A stretch of 64,000 nucleotides of DNA from an uncultured Coriobacteriaceae bacterium (lineage in GTDB: Bacteria; Actinomycetota; Coriobacteriia; Coriobacteriales; Atopobiaceae), in contig CACYWP010000010.1 of the NCBI GenBank assembly GCA_902778135.1, positions 38,670 through 102,669 on the forward strand, in the 5' to 3' direction. The notes under the pieces were generated by a model, which made no database searches, was not told the origin of the DNA, and worked only from the letters and a program-made list of their open reading frames with translations. The position numbers were made by a program, and so were the translations under genes. Of the stretch, positions 43,768 to 52,076 are shown piece by piece (the first letter of the stretch is position 1; every line of letters starts with the position of its first letter).

Positions 43768-45897
43768 CTACGCGCCATCCTCGTCTTTCACACGAAGCAG
43801 CGGGATGTCCCGAGTCAGCAGCCGCTTCCACCTTTCGAACAGGTCGCCCTGGGCATCTTCCACCTCGACTACGACCGTGCTATGGTCGCCAGCCTGATTC
43901 AGCATGTGCGCCAGGTGACCGACAGGATCATGCCAGTCGATAATCTGCGTCCTTCGCGAACTCGTCTTGCCGAGGAAGACAGGCGTGCCATCGATGCTGA
44001 TCCGGATCTGTCGAGAAACGAACTGCTCCTCCTCCTTTCCAGCTTTCCGGATGGCCTGCTGGTCACTGGAATCGATCTTGTGACGCGGCCGCGCGAAGCT
44101 CGCCTCGAACCAACGATTCAGTCGCAGGCTTTTCGGAGAGGGGTTCCTCAGCTTCTTGACGGGCTCGGCTATCATGCCCTCCTGCAAGCGGTCGCTCAGC
44201 AGGGCCATGACCCGAGTTGCGCCGGGGCCAAACACCATCAGCGTGATGTGGTCCCCCAGCACCTGCTCCATGAGCTTGAAGCTCTTCTGGTCGTCCACGT
44301 AGGCGGACAGCCCCCCGCTCTCCAACATGATTCTGGTCCTGTGCCGATCGAACCCGTCCACGCTCTTGAGGAAGTCAATCAGCCGATCTCTTGCGTGCAG
44401 CTCGAAGTAGCGGCTCGTCCTATTGCCATCACCAATCGCTTTCGCAGCCTGGCGCAGGGGCTCCTCGTCCCTGTCTTCCTGGTACTTCCTCAGCAGCTCA
44501 CCCGAATCCTTGTAATTGCTCGCCGCACAGAGAGCCATCAGCTCTGCCGCCCTGTCGAGATTGCGCTCGAGACCGATGCCATCATGGTAGGTCCTTGCAA
44601 GCTCGTACTGGCATCCGGGCAGCCCGGACCTAACCCCCTGCTCGAGGTAGTCGACCGCCTTTTGTGCGTCGCGCTGACACCCCACGCCGTCGCGCAGCAT
44701 TACGCCAACGTCCTCCAGCAGCTCCCTGAACCCCCGCCGCACCATGGTAAGGTACACCGTGAATACGGCCTCGGGGCTCCCGGAAGCGATGTCGATGAGG
44801 ACGTCACCCATGTCAAGCTCGTCAAAGTCGGCGGCAGCCCGACGCGACCCCCGCTGCTCGGCCTTGGCCAACGCGACCAGATAGTCCACGTAGTCATCGA
44901 AGTCCTCCGGCCTGATGGACTCGTCCGCATCGGGACCTGAGGGAGTCGCTGCCGCAGGCTGGGGCTGCGGCTGGGGTTGAGGCTGGGGCTGTGGGGTCGT
45001 CTCGGGCCCTGGCACTGCCACCGGTGGTACGACGACCGGCTCGGCCTTCGTCTCCCCTGCCGGACGGGCAAAGTGCCTGCCGCGTCGCGTCGCAGGCCTT
45101 GCGTCGGTCCGGGCATGCTTGGCTCTGGCACGCTCATGAGCCACCTCCTCCCGAACCGCCTGATGCGCCGCGTCGGCAGACTGCAACGCCTCCTGCACAG
45201 CCTCCGCCCGCACCCGCAATGCCTCCTGGACGTTCAGCACCTCCTGCAGCACCGCCACTCGCTGTGTCCGGTCGTCCATGTCCAGGCTGTTGGCGCGTTC
45301 CATGACCCGATCGGAGTGCGCGTCAAACTCCTCCTCGGACAGTGACAGCAGGCGCTCCACGGCCTGGGGGTCAGCCTCCATTGCCGGCAGATAGCCCGAA
45401 GCCGCCAGCGGCCGAAGCTCCTGGTGAGCCGCGTCGAGCGACGGGTCCAGGGAGACCAGCACCCTATTGACCACCAAGTGCAGGTAGCGTCCAAAGATGG
45501 TCACGTACGCCTGGATGTTCCTGCCGTCACGAAAGTGCAGAACGACCTCCGGATAGTTGGAATAGCCGGAATCGACGAGGCTCACGTGCGTCAGCTCGTC
45601 GTAGAGCACGGGCTGGGCAAGCCGTCCCCCCTCGACCTCGGTGAGGTAGTCCGAGGCAAAGCCCGTCGTGGTGAAGAGGAAGCCACCCTTGCCCTTCTTG
45701 CGGAAGGACGTGTCGTGCGCGCAGACGCACTCGGACAGGCTTGCGTCAGGTGCATAGCGGCGAATGGCATTCTCGAATACCTTGTCCTTGACCTTGCCGT
45801 ACCACAGAAGGCTGGGCACGTCGCACTCTGACGGGACCGACTCGTCGTTGGTACCCTCGAAGACGAAGCGGATGGTTTCGCGGTCGATCGTTCCCAT
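43768..45897 (-). CDS. 709-aa multidomain protein with Sel1-like repeats, function unknown
   Basis: Starts at the ATG at 45,897 with AGGAGG four bases upstream. The N-terminal 150 residues form a compact alpha/beta domain (KGGFLFTTTGFASDYL, ELTHVSLVDSGYSNYPEVVLHF) similar in style to PH-like response domains. Then come a helical coiled coil (about 195-265), a Pro/Gln linker with repeated QP near 300, and one to two Sel1-like units (VMLRDGVGCQRDAQKAVDYLEQGVRSG and ELARTYHDGIGLERNLDRAAELM). The C-terminal 250 residues are globular and unrecognised. No signal peptide or membrane helix. It could be a scaffold, but nothing nearby identifies its partner. Confidence 0.75.
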   Translation of the reverse strand: MGTIDRETIRFVFEGTNDESVPSECDVPSLLWYGKVKDKVFENAIRRYAPDASLSECVCAHDTSFRKKGKGGFLFTTTGFASDYLTEVEGGRLAQPVLYDELTHVSLVDSGYSNYPEVVLHFRDGRNIQAYVTIFGRYLHLVVNRVLVSLDPSLDAAHQELRPLAASGYLPAMEADPQAVERLLSLSEEEFDAHSDRVMERANSLDMDDRTQRVAVLQEVLNVQEALRVRAEAVQEALQSADAAHQAVREEVAHERARAKHARTDARPATRRGRHFARPAGETKAEPVVVPPVAVPGPETTPQPQPQPQPQPQPAAATPSGPDADESIRPEDFDDYVDYLVALAKAEQRGSRRAAADFDELDMGDVLIDIASGSPEAVFTVYLTMVRRGFRELLEDVGVMLRDGVGCQRDAQKAVDYLEQGVRSGLPGCQYELARTYHDGIGLERNLDRAAELMALCAASNYKDSGELLRKYQEDRDEEPLRQAAKAIGDGNRTSRYFELHARDRLIDFLKSVDGFDRHRTRIMLESGGLSAYVDDQKSFKLMEQVLGDHITLMVFGPGATRVMALLSDRLQEGMIAEPVKKLRNPSPKSLRLNRWFEASFARPRHKIDSSDQQAIRKAGKEEEQFVSRQIRISIDGTPVFLGKTSSRRTQIIDWHDPVGHLAHMLNQAGDHSTVVVEVEDAQGDLFERWKRLLTRDIPLLRVKDEDGA

Positions 45898-46049
45898 GTG
45901 CCCTCCTGCACCCCTGACCTGCACAGACAAGAAACGCACTATCCATATCGCGTCAATCGCGCCGGTGTCAAGCAGGTGGAGGCCAGCAGGTGCCCAGCGA
46001 TGCCAGGCCCGATGCCAGCGTCACGTGTCTGCACGGCACCGGTTATGGG

Positions 46050-46055
46050 TACAAT
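46050..46055 (+). promoter_or_regulatory. Candidate -10 element of ssrA
   Basis: TACAAT lies 94 bases before the mature tmRNA 5' end. The -35 region (GTGTCT at about 17 bases) is poor. A TTGACA at 46,086-46,091 has no matching -10, so the transcript start stays uncertain. Confidence 0.35.
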
Positions 46056-46148
46056 GGTTGGTGTCGCGACAGGGCGACGTGCTCCTTGACAGCTCGCATG
46101 GTGGCAGTGCCCCTTCTTCAGGCGTTCGGCACGGACGCCACACCTCGT

Positions 46149-46514
46149 GGGGGTGACTGGTTTCGACAGGGTTGTTCTGAGGTGGGCAGCAAGCCGTGGT
46201 CTCCTCGCCACGTTAAACAGGGGTACCGTCAAAATGAATTGACGACAACTCTTATGTGGGCGACTACGCCCTCGCCGCTTAATTAACAGCCGGCGCGTCT
46301 AACCGGGGATTTCCCTCGTTCCCGGGGCGACGTCATTCAAGGGGGATGCTCCTGCGGACGTAGCTGGTATGCCGCAGGAAAAGACCGAACCAACTAGGAC
46401 GCCGCGCGCCCGTCATCACGTGCAAGGCGCCCGAATTCCAAGTGGTGACTGAGCTTGGAGACACCTGCCAGGGGATGGTTCTGGACCGGAGTTCGATTCT
46501 CCGCACCTCCACCA
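46149..46514 (+). ncRNA. ssrA: Transfer-messenger RNA
   Basis: Rescues stalled ribosomes together with SmpB, encoded about 4 kb away. The 5' end GGGGGTGACTGGTTTCGAC pairs as a 7-bp acceptor stem (GGGGGTG) with CACCTCC at the 3' end, followed by A and an encoded CCA. The T arm is CGGAGTTCGATTCTCCG. The tag reading frame ends in GAC TAC GCC CTC GCC GCT TAA. From the GAC at 46,241 it reads DDNSYVGDYALAA before the stop at 46,280-46,282; the exact resume codon is not certain. Length about 366 bases. A terminator follows at once. Confidence 0.97.
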
Positions 46515-46523
46515 TGTATGCCC

Positions 46524-46560
46524 AAGGGCGAGCACCTCCCGTGGTGCTCGCCCTTTTCTT
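46524..46560 (+). terminator. Rho-independent terminator of ssrA
   Basis: Perfect 13-bp stem AAGGGCGAGCACC with GGTGCTCGCCCTT, a 6-base loop and a TTCTT tail, 10 bases after the tmRNA 3' end. Confidence 0.96.
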
Positions 46561-46774
46561 GACGTCCATCTCGCGGCTCAGGGTCGGCCACATGCGAGAG
46601 CTTGCCTTTGCGCAGCTGGAAGAGCGCGTTCTGTCTGATGACGCATTTTTCATCATTCGGGGGTGCGGCGGCAACGCAACGATGCGACTGCAGGCACGTG
46701 GACATGCGCGCGCAGCGACTAAGCTATCCTTAGTTGAATCGTACGGGCAAGGTCTCTGAAACGAAGGGTCTCGC

Positions 46775-47728
46775 ATGGATATCGAATTCCTTCTCTTCCT
46801 CCAAGGGCTCCGTGATTCCACCGCTGGCGTGCTGGACGACATGTTCATACAGTTCTCCACATTCGGAGAGCCGCTCTACGCGCTGATTCTGATGGGCATA
46901 CTCTATTGGTGCGTAAGCAAGAGCCTGGGCGTCTTCGTGCTTATGGGCTGGGACATCAATCGCCTCGCCAACGGTTTCCTCAAGATTACTTTCTGCACGT
47001 ACCGTCCATGGATTCGCGACCCACGGGTTGCGCCACTGGAAGCCGTGATCGCCAAGGCGACAGGCTACTCGTTCCCGAGCGGCCACACCACCAATGCCGT
47101 TTCGGTCTTCGGCGGGCCAGCGCTGCGCCGCGAATCCTCTCGGGCGCTGCGCATCGGGCTGTGGGCGATCGTGTTCCTCATCGGCTTGTCGCGCAACTGG
47201 GTGGGGGTGCACACGCCACAGGACGTGCTCGTGGCCCTTGGGGTAGGCATCGCCCTTATGCTGCTTGCGAACCGCGTCTGCACATGGCTGGAGGAGCACC
47301 CAGACAAGGACGCAGCCGTTGCCGCCGCAATCGCCCTTGCGAGCATCGCGCTCATCGTGTATGCGGCGACCAAGGCATATCCCATGGACTACGACGAGGC
47401 TGGCAACCTGGTGGTAGACCCTCAGAAGATGGCCAACGACTCGTTCAAGAACGCCGGCTGGGCACTCGGATTTGCGCTGGGCTGGCTTGCGGAGCGGCGT
47501 CTCGTGCGATTCGAGGTGGCTGGAACCATACAGCAGAGATGCTGCCGCGCGATATGGGGCTGCCTCGCCCTTTTGGCCGTCTACTTCCCGGTGACAGAGC
47601 TCGTAAAGGCGGTTGTCCCAGGGGGCGTGGGGTCGAGCGTCGCTTGCTTCCTGCAGCTGTTCACCATCGTGTTCCTGGTGCCTCTTGGCATTTCGCGATT
47701 GGAGAACAGGGGCGAATCGAACCAGTGA
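46775..47728 (+). CDS. PAP2-family membrane phosphatase
   Basis: 317 aa integral membrane protein with the three PAP2 phosphatase motifs: K70-x6-R77-P78 (KITFCTYRPW), PSGHT at 101-105 and SRNWVGVHTPQD at 139-150. These give the catalytic histidines His104 and His146. About seven membrane segments are predicted by hydrophobicity. The family removes phosphate from lipid phosphates such as undecaprenyl pyrophosphate or phosphatidate; the actual substrate is not decidable. It lies 85 bases before the symporter gene on the same strand. Confidence 0.93.
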   Translation: MDIEFLLFLQGLRDSTAGVLDDMFIQFSTFGEPLYALILMGILYWCVSKSLGVFVLMGWDINRLANGFLKITFCTYRPWIRDPRVAPLEAVIAKATGYSFPSGHTTNAVSVFGGPALRRESSRALRIGLWAIVFLIGLSRNWVGVHTPQDVLVALGVGIALMLLANRVCTWLEEHPDKDAAVAAAIALASIALIVYAATKAYPMDYDEAGNLVVDPQKMANDSFKNAGWALGFALGWLAERRLVRFEVAGTIQQRCCRAIWGCLALLAVYFPVTELVKAVVPGGVGSSVACFLQLFTIVFLVPLGISRLENRGESNQ

Positions 47729-47812
47729 GGCCGGAGCCGCGCCGCATGCGGTGGGAGGCACGACTGGGTTAGCCACGCCCACGCTGCCTCCGCAAGGAAC
47801 AAGGGGACGAAA

Positions 47813-49477
47813 ATGGTCATGACCTTCGACATCGATCCTGCGAACAAGGTGCCCGTCATGGCCGAGACGCTCGATTCGATGCAGGACTGCCTGTCCCAGT
47901 TCCGCATGAGGCCCGTGGAAGAGAACCGCGCCATGCTCATGTTCGAGGAGAGCCTGGTCTCGCTGATGGAGCATGCGGACCCCGAGCGCCCGCAGCGGGT
48001 CACGGTCAGGGCTCGTCGACTGCTCGGCACGCTGACCATCAGCCTGACTGTCCCCGGCCAGGAGTTTCCCTTCTCCGAGAAGGTCATGCCACTCGAGCTT
48101 GCCCTCGAGGAAGAGGGGGAAGGCGGCCAGGCGAGGGTGATACGCGGGCTGATCCTTCAGTCGTTTGGCAGTCGGCTCAGGTACAGGCACCGGGACGGCA
48201 AGAACACGGTGAGGATCGAGGCGCAGCGCTCCCCCTACTCCTTCCTGTACCAGACGATGAGCTGCCTGCTCGCCGCGGTTCTCCTCGGAGTCCTGTGCAG
48301 GCTTGCGGTTCCGCAGGCGACCTACCTGGCGTTGAACGACATGGTGCTGGAACCCTGCCGGACGATGTTCGTCAACGCGCTGAAGATCATCGTCTCCCCC
48401 GTCGTGTTCTTCTCGCTCGTCATCAGCATCGCGCAGTTCGGCAACCTGTCCGAGGTCGGCAAGCTGGGCGGCAGGCTCATGCTGCTATATCTCCTCATGG
48501 AGGTCACGGCCTGTGCCCTGTCGGCCGGGGTCTGCTTCCTGACGAGGCTGACGGGACTTCCCTTCTCCCAGAGCCTGTCGATCGGGGCGGGAGGTCCCGC
48601 ACTCGAGGCCACCGCGCCTTCGCTCCGGGACGTTCTCGTGGGCATCGTCCCCTCGAACTTCCTCCAGCCATTCCTCGATTCCAACATGCTGCAGCTGATG
48701 TTCCTGGGAGTGCTGTGCGGGGTTGCCGTAGGCGAGATCGGAGACTACTCGAAGCCCCTTCGGGACTTCATCGAGGCGTGCTACGAGCTGTTCATGAAGA
48801 TGACGGGAATACTCACCCGGTTCATCCCCATAGCCGTCCTCTGCTCCATCTGGTCCCTCGTGCTGACCACGGGGACGGACCTGCTGCTCTCGCTGCTCGG
48901 CGTCCTTGTCATCGTGTTCCTCGGCATGGTCGTTCTCGTGTGCATCGACGGCGTCCGTCTGAGGGTCTCGGGGCTGAGCCCCAGAATCTTCATCCAGAAA
49001 TACGCGCCGGCCATGGCACACGTCTTCAGCACCACCTCGAGCAGCGCCTCGCTTCCGGAGAACATGAAGGCCGCCAAGGGCATGGGTGTGCCCGAAAGGG
49101 TCTATTCCCTGTCGCTCCCCCTTGGCGTGATCTTCTCGAAGAACGGCAGCATCTTCTACCGGGCGACGACGGCCCTGTTGATCGCGCAGCTGTTCGGCAT
49201 CGAGGTCCCGGCTGCTGGGGTCGTCTCCCTGCTGGTCTCCGCCTCCGTCATCACGCTGGCCACGCCAGGGGTCCCAGGGGGCGCCTTCGTCGCCTTCTCC
49301 GCGCTGCTGCTCCAGCTTGGCGTTCCGTCGGACGCGCTGGCCTGCATCATCGGCATCGATGCCGTCATGGACCTCTTCATCGGTGTCGTCAACTGCTTCG
49401 GGACGATGGTGTCCACCGTGACCGTCTCGCACCGGGAGCACTTGTTGGACGTGTCGCGCTATAGCGAGATGCCCTGA
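47813..49477 (+). CDS. Dicarboxylate/amino acid:cation symporter (DAACS) with an added N-terminal domain
   Basis: 554 aa, against about 400-440 for GltP/GltT. Residues from about 140 are the transporter, with LNDMVLEPCRTMFVNALKIIVSPVVFFSLV, the serine-rich re-entrant loop FSTTSSSASLPENMK, and GIDAVMDLFIGVVNCFGTMVSTV in the last helices. The usual NMDGT sodium-site motif appears as FSKNGS, so ion coupling may differ. The first 135 residues are hydrophilic and include MLMFEESLVSLMEHA, reminiscent of the N-box helix of GHKL/anti-sigma ATPases but lacking its asparagine. That domain assignment is tentative. The ATG follows AAGGGG. Confidence 0.88.
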   Translation: MVMTFDIDPANKVPVMAETLDSMQDCLSQFRMRPVEENRAMLMFEESLVSLMEHADPERPQRVTVRARRLLGTLTISLTVPGQEFPFSEKVMPLELALEEEGEGGQARVIRGLILQSFGSRLRYRHRDGKNTVRIEAQRSPYSFLYQTMSCLLAAVLLGVLCRLAVPQATYLALNDMVLEPCRTMFVNALKIIVSPVVFFSLVISIAQFGNLSEVGKLGGRLMLLYLLMEVTACALSAGVCFLTRLTGLPFSQSLSIGAGGPALEATAPSLRDVLVGIVPSNFLQPFLDSNMLQLMFLGVLCGVAVGEIGDYSKPLRDFIEACYELFMKMTGILTRFIPIAVLCSIWSLVLTTGTDLLLSLLGVLVIVFLGMVVLVCIDGVRLRVSGLSPRIFIQKYAPAMAHVFSTTSSSASLPENMKAAKGMGVPERVYSLSLPLGVIFSKNGSIFYRATTALLIAQLFGIEVPAAGVVSLLVSASVITLATPGVPGGAFVAFSALLLQLGVPSDALACIIGIDAVMDLFIGVVNCFGTMVSTVTVSHREHLLDVSRYSEMP

Positions 49478-49995
49478 GCGCCGCGCCTCCACCCGCGTGG
49501 CGCCGCCCGTTCCCTCCGCACGATAGCCGAGGTGAGGAGCCTTGCAGCTTCTACCAGCACCGCTTAACCCCGCGCAGCCCAACACAACCCGATACGCGGT
49601 TGATGCTCAAACTTACCGCGACGCATTGGCCCAATCTGGCGGTCTCGCAGCTAGCTGCACGCCAGGACGGTCCCGGCAGTGACGGGGCCGTCGCGTTTCC
49701 GCAGGTGTAGACTCTGTGGCGGAGCGTCGCGATGGCTTCGGCACGCATGCTCCGCCAGCCCGTCGGCGTGCCCTCCAAGACTCAGCGCGACGGTCGCGGC
49801 GGCTCTGCTATTCAGCTCTCGGGCGCGGGCTACGCCAGCGACCCCTCGCCCGCCATAGCCGGCCTTGTCGTCGCCGCGCTTGTCGCCCTGGCGCTAGGCT
49901 TCACCCTTCGCTCGGAATGACGCCCTGCCGTACGACCAGTCGAGGCCCTCGAGCGGTTCCGTTGCCCGCCTCGAATCCCGGGCCCGATATCGCCG
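49478..49995. other. Gap with possible decayed coding sequence
   Basis: No intact convincing gene. Short in-frame stretches look protein-like: a plus-strand frame near 49,565-49,680 reads NTTRYAVDAQTYRDALAQSGG before a stop, and 49,732-49,920 encodes a 62-residue peptide ending in a hydrophobic helix and RSE. Together they could be remains of a secreted, C-terminally anchored protein. This is speculative. Confidence 0.35.
49732..49920 (+). CDS. Possible small membrane peptide or pseudogene fragment
   Basis: 62 codons with GGAG eight bases before the ATG. The C-terminal third is a hydrophobic helix (AIAGLVVAALVALALGFTL) followed by RSE, like the end of a wall- or membrane-anchored protein. 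The first 40 residues have no recognisable features. It could be a real small protein, a fragment of an older gene or chance. Confidence 0.25.
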   Translation: MASARMLRQPVGVPSKTQRDGRGGSAIQLSGAGYASDPSPAIAGLVVAALVALALGFTLRSE

Positions 49996-50502
49996 CTACT
50001 CCTTCACGTAGCTCGAGGCCTTCGGTGGCGTCTTGCCCTTCAGCGTGCTGTGGTAGTAGGCGTAGGTCATCGGCTTCGCGTCGGAGAGGACCTCGGCGTC
50101 CTTGACCTCGCCGACGAAGATCATGTGCGTGCCCACGTCAAGGGTCTGCACGACCTCGCAGGCCAGCACGCAGGCTGCGGCGACCGGCGTGTAGGGGTCG
50201 CCCAGCACGGTCGTGCGGCTCTCGATGCCCTCGAACTTGGCGAAGCTCGTCGAGGTGCGGAAGCCAAAGCGCCCGATGTAGGGCATGTCAGCCTCTTCGG
50301 TGATGGCGATCAGGGCGAAGTGCCCCGCCTTCTCGACGACGCCCTCGGTGTGGTTCTGCTTGTTGATCACGACCTGCACCTGCAGCGGCTCGCTGGTCAG
50401 CTGCAGCCCGGTATTGATCACGCACGCACCGTAGTCATCCTCCGTGGCAGCCGAGACCACATACAGGCCAGACGAGAACTTGTACATTGCCGTTACGTCC
50501 AT
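49996..50502 (-). CDS. Flavin reductase-like FMN-binding protein
   Basis: 168 aa from the ATG at 50,502, with GAGAGG upstream. It has the split-barrel flavin reductase pattern: FSSGLYVVSAATEDDYGACVINTGLQLTSEPLQVQVVINKQNHT, then HFALIAITEEADMPYIGRFGF and GTHMIFVGEVKDAEVLSDAKPMTYAYYHS. Such proteins in anaerobes bind FMN and pass electrons to rubredoxin or reduce small molecules. The rubredoxin-like peptide is 7 kb away, so a partnership is only a possibility. It lies 107 bases after smpB on the same strand. Confidence 0.88.
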   Translation of the reverse strand: MDVTAMYKFSSGLYVVSAATEDDYGACVINTGLQLTSEPLQVQVVINKQNHTEGVVEKAGHFALIAITEEADMPYIGRFGFRTSTSFAKFEGIESRTTVLGDPYTPVAAACVLACEVVQTLDVGTHMIFVGEVKDAEVLSDAKPMTYAYYHSTLKGKTPPKASSYVKE

Positions 50503-50609
50503 ACTTGCCCCTCTCTGGCGCATCCCCGTACGCCTCATGTCGTGTCGTGCCGTCGCTTACCCTATCCTAGGAGTCCGACCGACAGGCGATGGCGTGTCGG
50601 TCCCGGCGA

Positions 50610-51107
50610 CTACCGGCTCCGCTCCTTCAGTGCGCGCTGTATGTCACGGTCGGTCTGTCTGCGCGCCATGTCATGGCGCTTGTCATACAGCTTCTTGCCT
50701 CGACCCACTCCCAGGGAGAGCTTGACCCGGTTGCGTTCGTCGAAGTACATCTCCAAGGGCACGAGTGCGAGGCCCTTGGTGCGCAACCGTCCGTCGAGGC
50801 TGTCGATCTGCCTGCGATGCAGCAGCAGCTTGCGCCGACGGTCGGGGTCGACGTTCCACACCCCACCGTTCGAGTAGGGGTGAATGTGGGCGTTGACCAG
50901 CCAGACCTCGCCGCCGCGGATGATGCAGAACGCGTCGGTCAACTGGCACGCGCGCTCCCGCATGCTCTTGACCTCGGTTCCCGTCAGCACGATGCCGGCC
51001 TCGAAGGTCTCCTCTATCTCGTAGTCATGCCGCGCGGTGCGGTTGCGCGCGATGGTCTTCTTTCCGCGCTTGCCCGGGACCTGCTTGCCTGACTGCTTAG
51101 TCGGCAT
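50610..51107 (-). CDS. smpB: SsrA-binding protein SmpB
   Basis: Binds tmRNA and brings it to stalled ribosomes. 165 aa from the ATG at 51,107 with GAGGAGG six bases upstream. It has the OB-fold core TIARNRTARHDYEIEETFEAGIVLTGTEVKSMRE, then ERNRVKLSLGVGRGKKLYDKRHDMARRQTDRDIQRAL. The C-terminal tail that mimics codon reading is present. Its start overlaps the end of the TPR gene by 11 bases, so the two are translationally coupled. Confidence 0.98.
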   Translation of the reverse strand: MPTKQSGKQVPGKRGKKTIARNRTARHDYEIEETFEAGIVLTGTEVKSMRERACQLTDAFCIIRGGEVWLVNAHIHPYSNGGVWNVDPDRRRKLLLHRRQIDSLDGRLRTKGLALVPLEMYFDERNRVKLSLGVGRGKKLYDKRHDMARRQTDRDIQRALKERSR

Positions 51108-51945
51108 CGTCAACCTCCTCGTCATCGGCGTGTATCAACGCCAGCAATGCCATGGCGGCCTTCTCCCCCACCAGGTCCCGTGCGCGAATCGTCAGGTTGG
51201 TGGCCGTGTTGCGGTCGCCCATGGCCGCGGCGTCGCCCGCGCACATCAGAAGGCAGATGGCCACCTCGGCATTCGCGCCCTCGGGCAGGCCCTCCGCCTC
51301 CAACAGCTCGGCGGCCTCCTCGTCACCCACGGTGTCTGGGTCGGCGTCGGTGCCCGCCGCATGCTCGAGCGCCGCAGCCAGCGACGGGTCGGTCTCGTCG
51401 ATGCGCCGTGCCACGCGCAGCGCAGCGGCGGCGACGCGCGGCATCTCGGCCGCCTGGAAGTAGTCGGCAAAGTTGAGGTAGGCCCGTACGAGATGGGACG
51501 CCTCGCTGGCCCGCTCGAAGACCGAGAACGACAGCGCCAGGTGCTCGCGCAGGTCGCCGGCGATGCGGCAGAGGTCGGCGAGGTTCAGGCGATGCTCGCA
51601 GCCCATCGGATTCCAGCGAATCGCCTGGCGCAACGCCGCTGCGGCCCCGTCGTAGTCCCCGCAATGGACATAGGCCAGGGCGAGGTCCGCATAGAGTCGG
51701 TCGAGCGGCTCGCCGACGTCGCGCAGCTCGCGCGGGTCCTGCTCGACGCGCCGGTACGCCAGACGCTCGAAGACCGTCGGGAAGCTGAACCACTGCAGCT
51801 CGTCGGTCGTGGGGCAGTTGCGGTCCACGTATTCCTCTGCGTCCTCGGCCAGCCTCGAGAGCAGCTCCAGCGCACCCTCCTGCTGGCCCTGGACCAGCAG
51901 CCCCTCGGCGCGCAGCAGTTCGTCTGACAGCGTTGTCTGTGCCAT
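51097..51945 (-). CDS. TPR-like repeat protein of unknown function, overlapping smpB
   Basis: 282 aa helical protein. Segments such as LYADLALAYVHCGDYDGAAAALRQAIRWNP and CEHRLNLADLCRIAGDLREHLALSFSVFERA have the tetratricopeptide pattern. No signal peptide or membrane helix. The ATG lacks a strong ribosome site (GGGGTGCC). Located between rnr and smpB, whose products act in ribosome rescue and RNA decay; its overlap with smpB hints at a linked role, which is inference. Confidence 0.78.
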   Translation of the reverse strand: MAQTTLSDELLRAEGLLVQGQQEGALELLSRLAEDAEEYVDRNCPTTDELQWFSFPTVFERLAYRRVEQDPRELRDVGEPLDRLYADLALAYVHCGDYDGAAAALRQAIRWNPMGCEHRLNLADLCRIAGDLREHLALSFSVFERASEASHLVRAYLNFADYFQAAEMPRVAAAALRVARRIDETDPSLAAALEHAAGTDADPDTVGDEEAAELLEAEGLPEGANAEVAICLLMCAGDAAAMGDRNTATNLTIRARDLVGEKAAMALLALIHADDEEVDDAD

Positions 51946-52076
51946 GGCACCCCTTCTTCCTCTGTTGTCAGCTTCAGTCTACCCGACTCGGCACATGCGG
52001 GCCACGGCGACGGCAAGGCGGGCAGCGGCGGGCCTGACGCCGGCCAGCAAACCCATCCCCGCCGTACCCGTGCAGG

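Noticed and set aside
49960..49985. TCGAATCCCGGG as a possible tRNA T arm
   Set aside because: No matching acceptor, D or anticodon arms are present around it; no tRNA gene was found in the window apart from the tRNA-like part of tmRNA.
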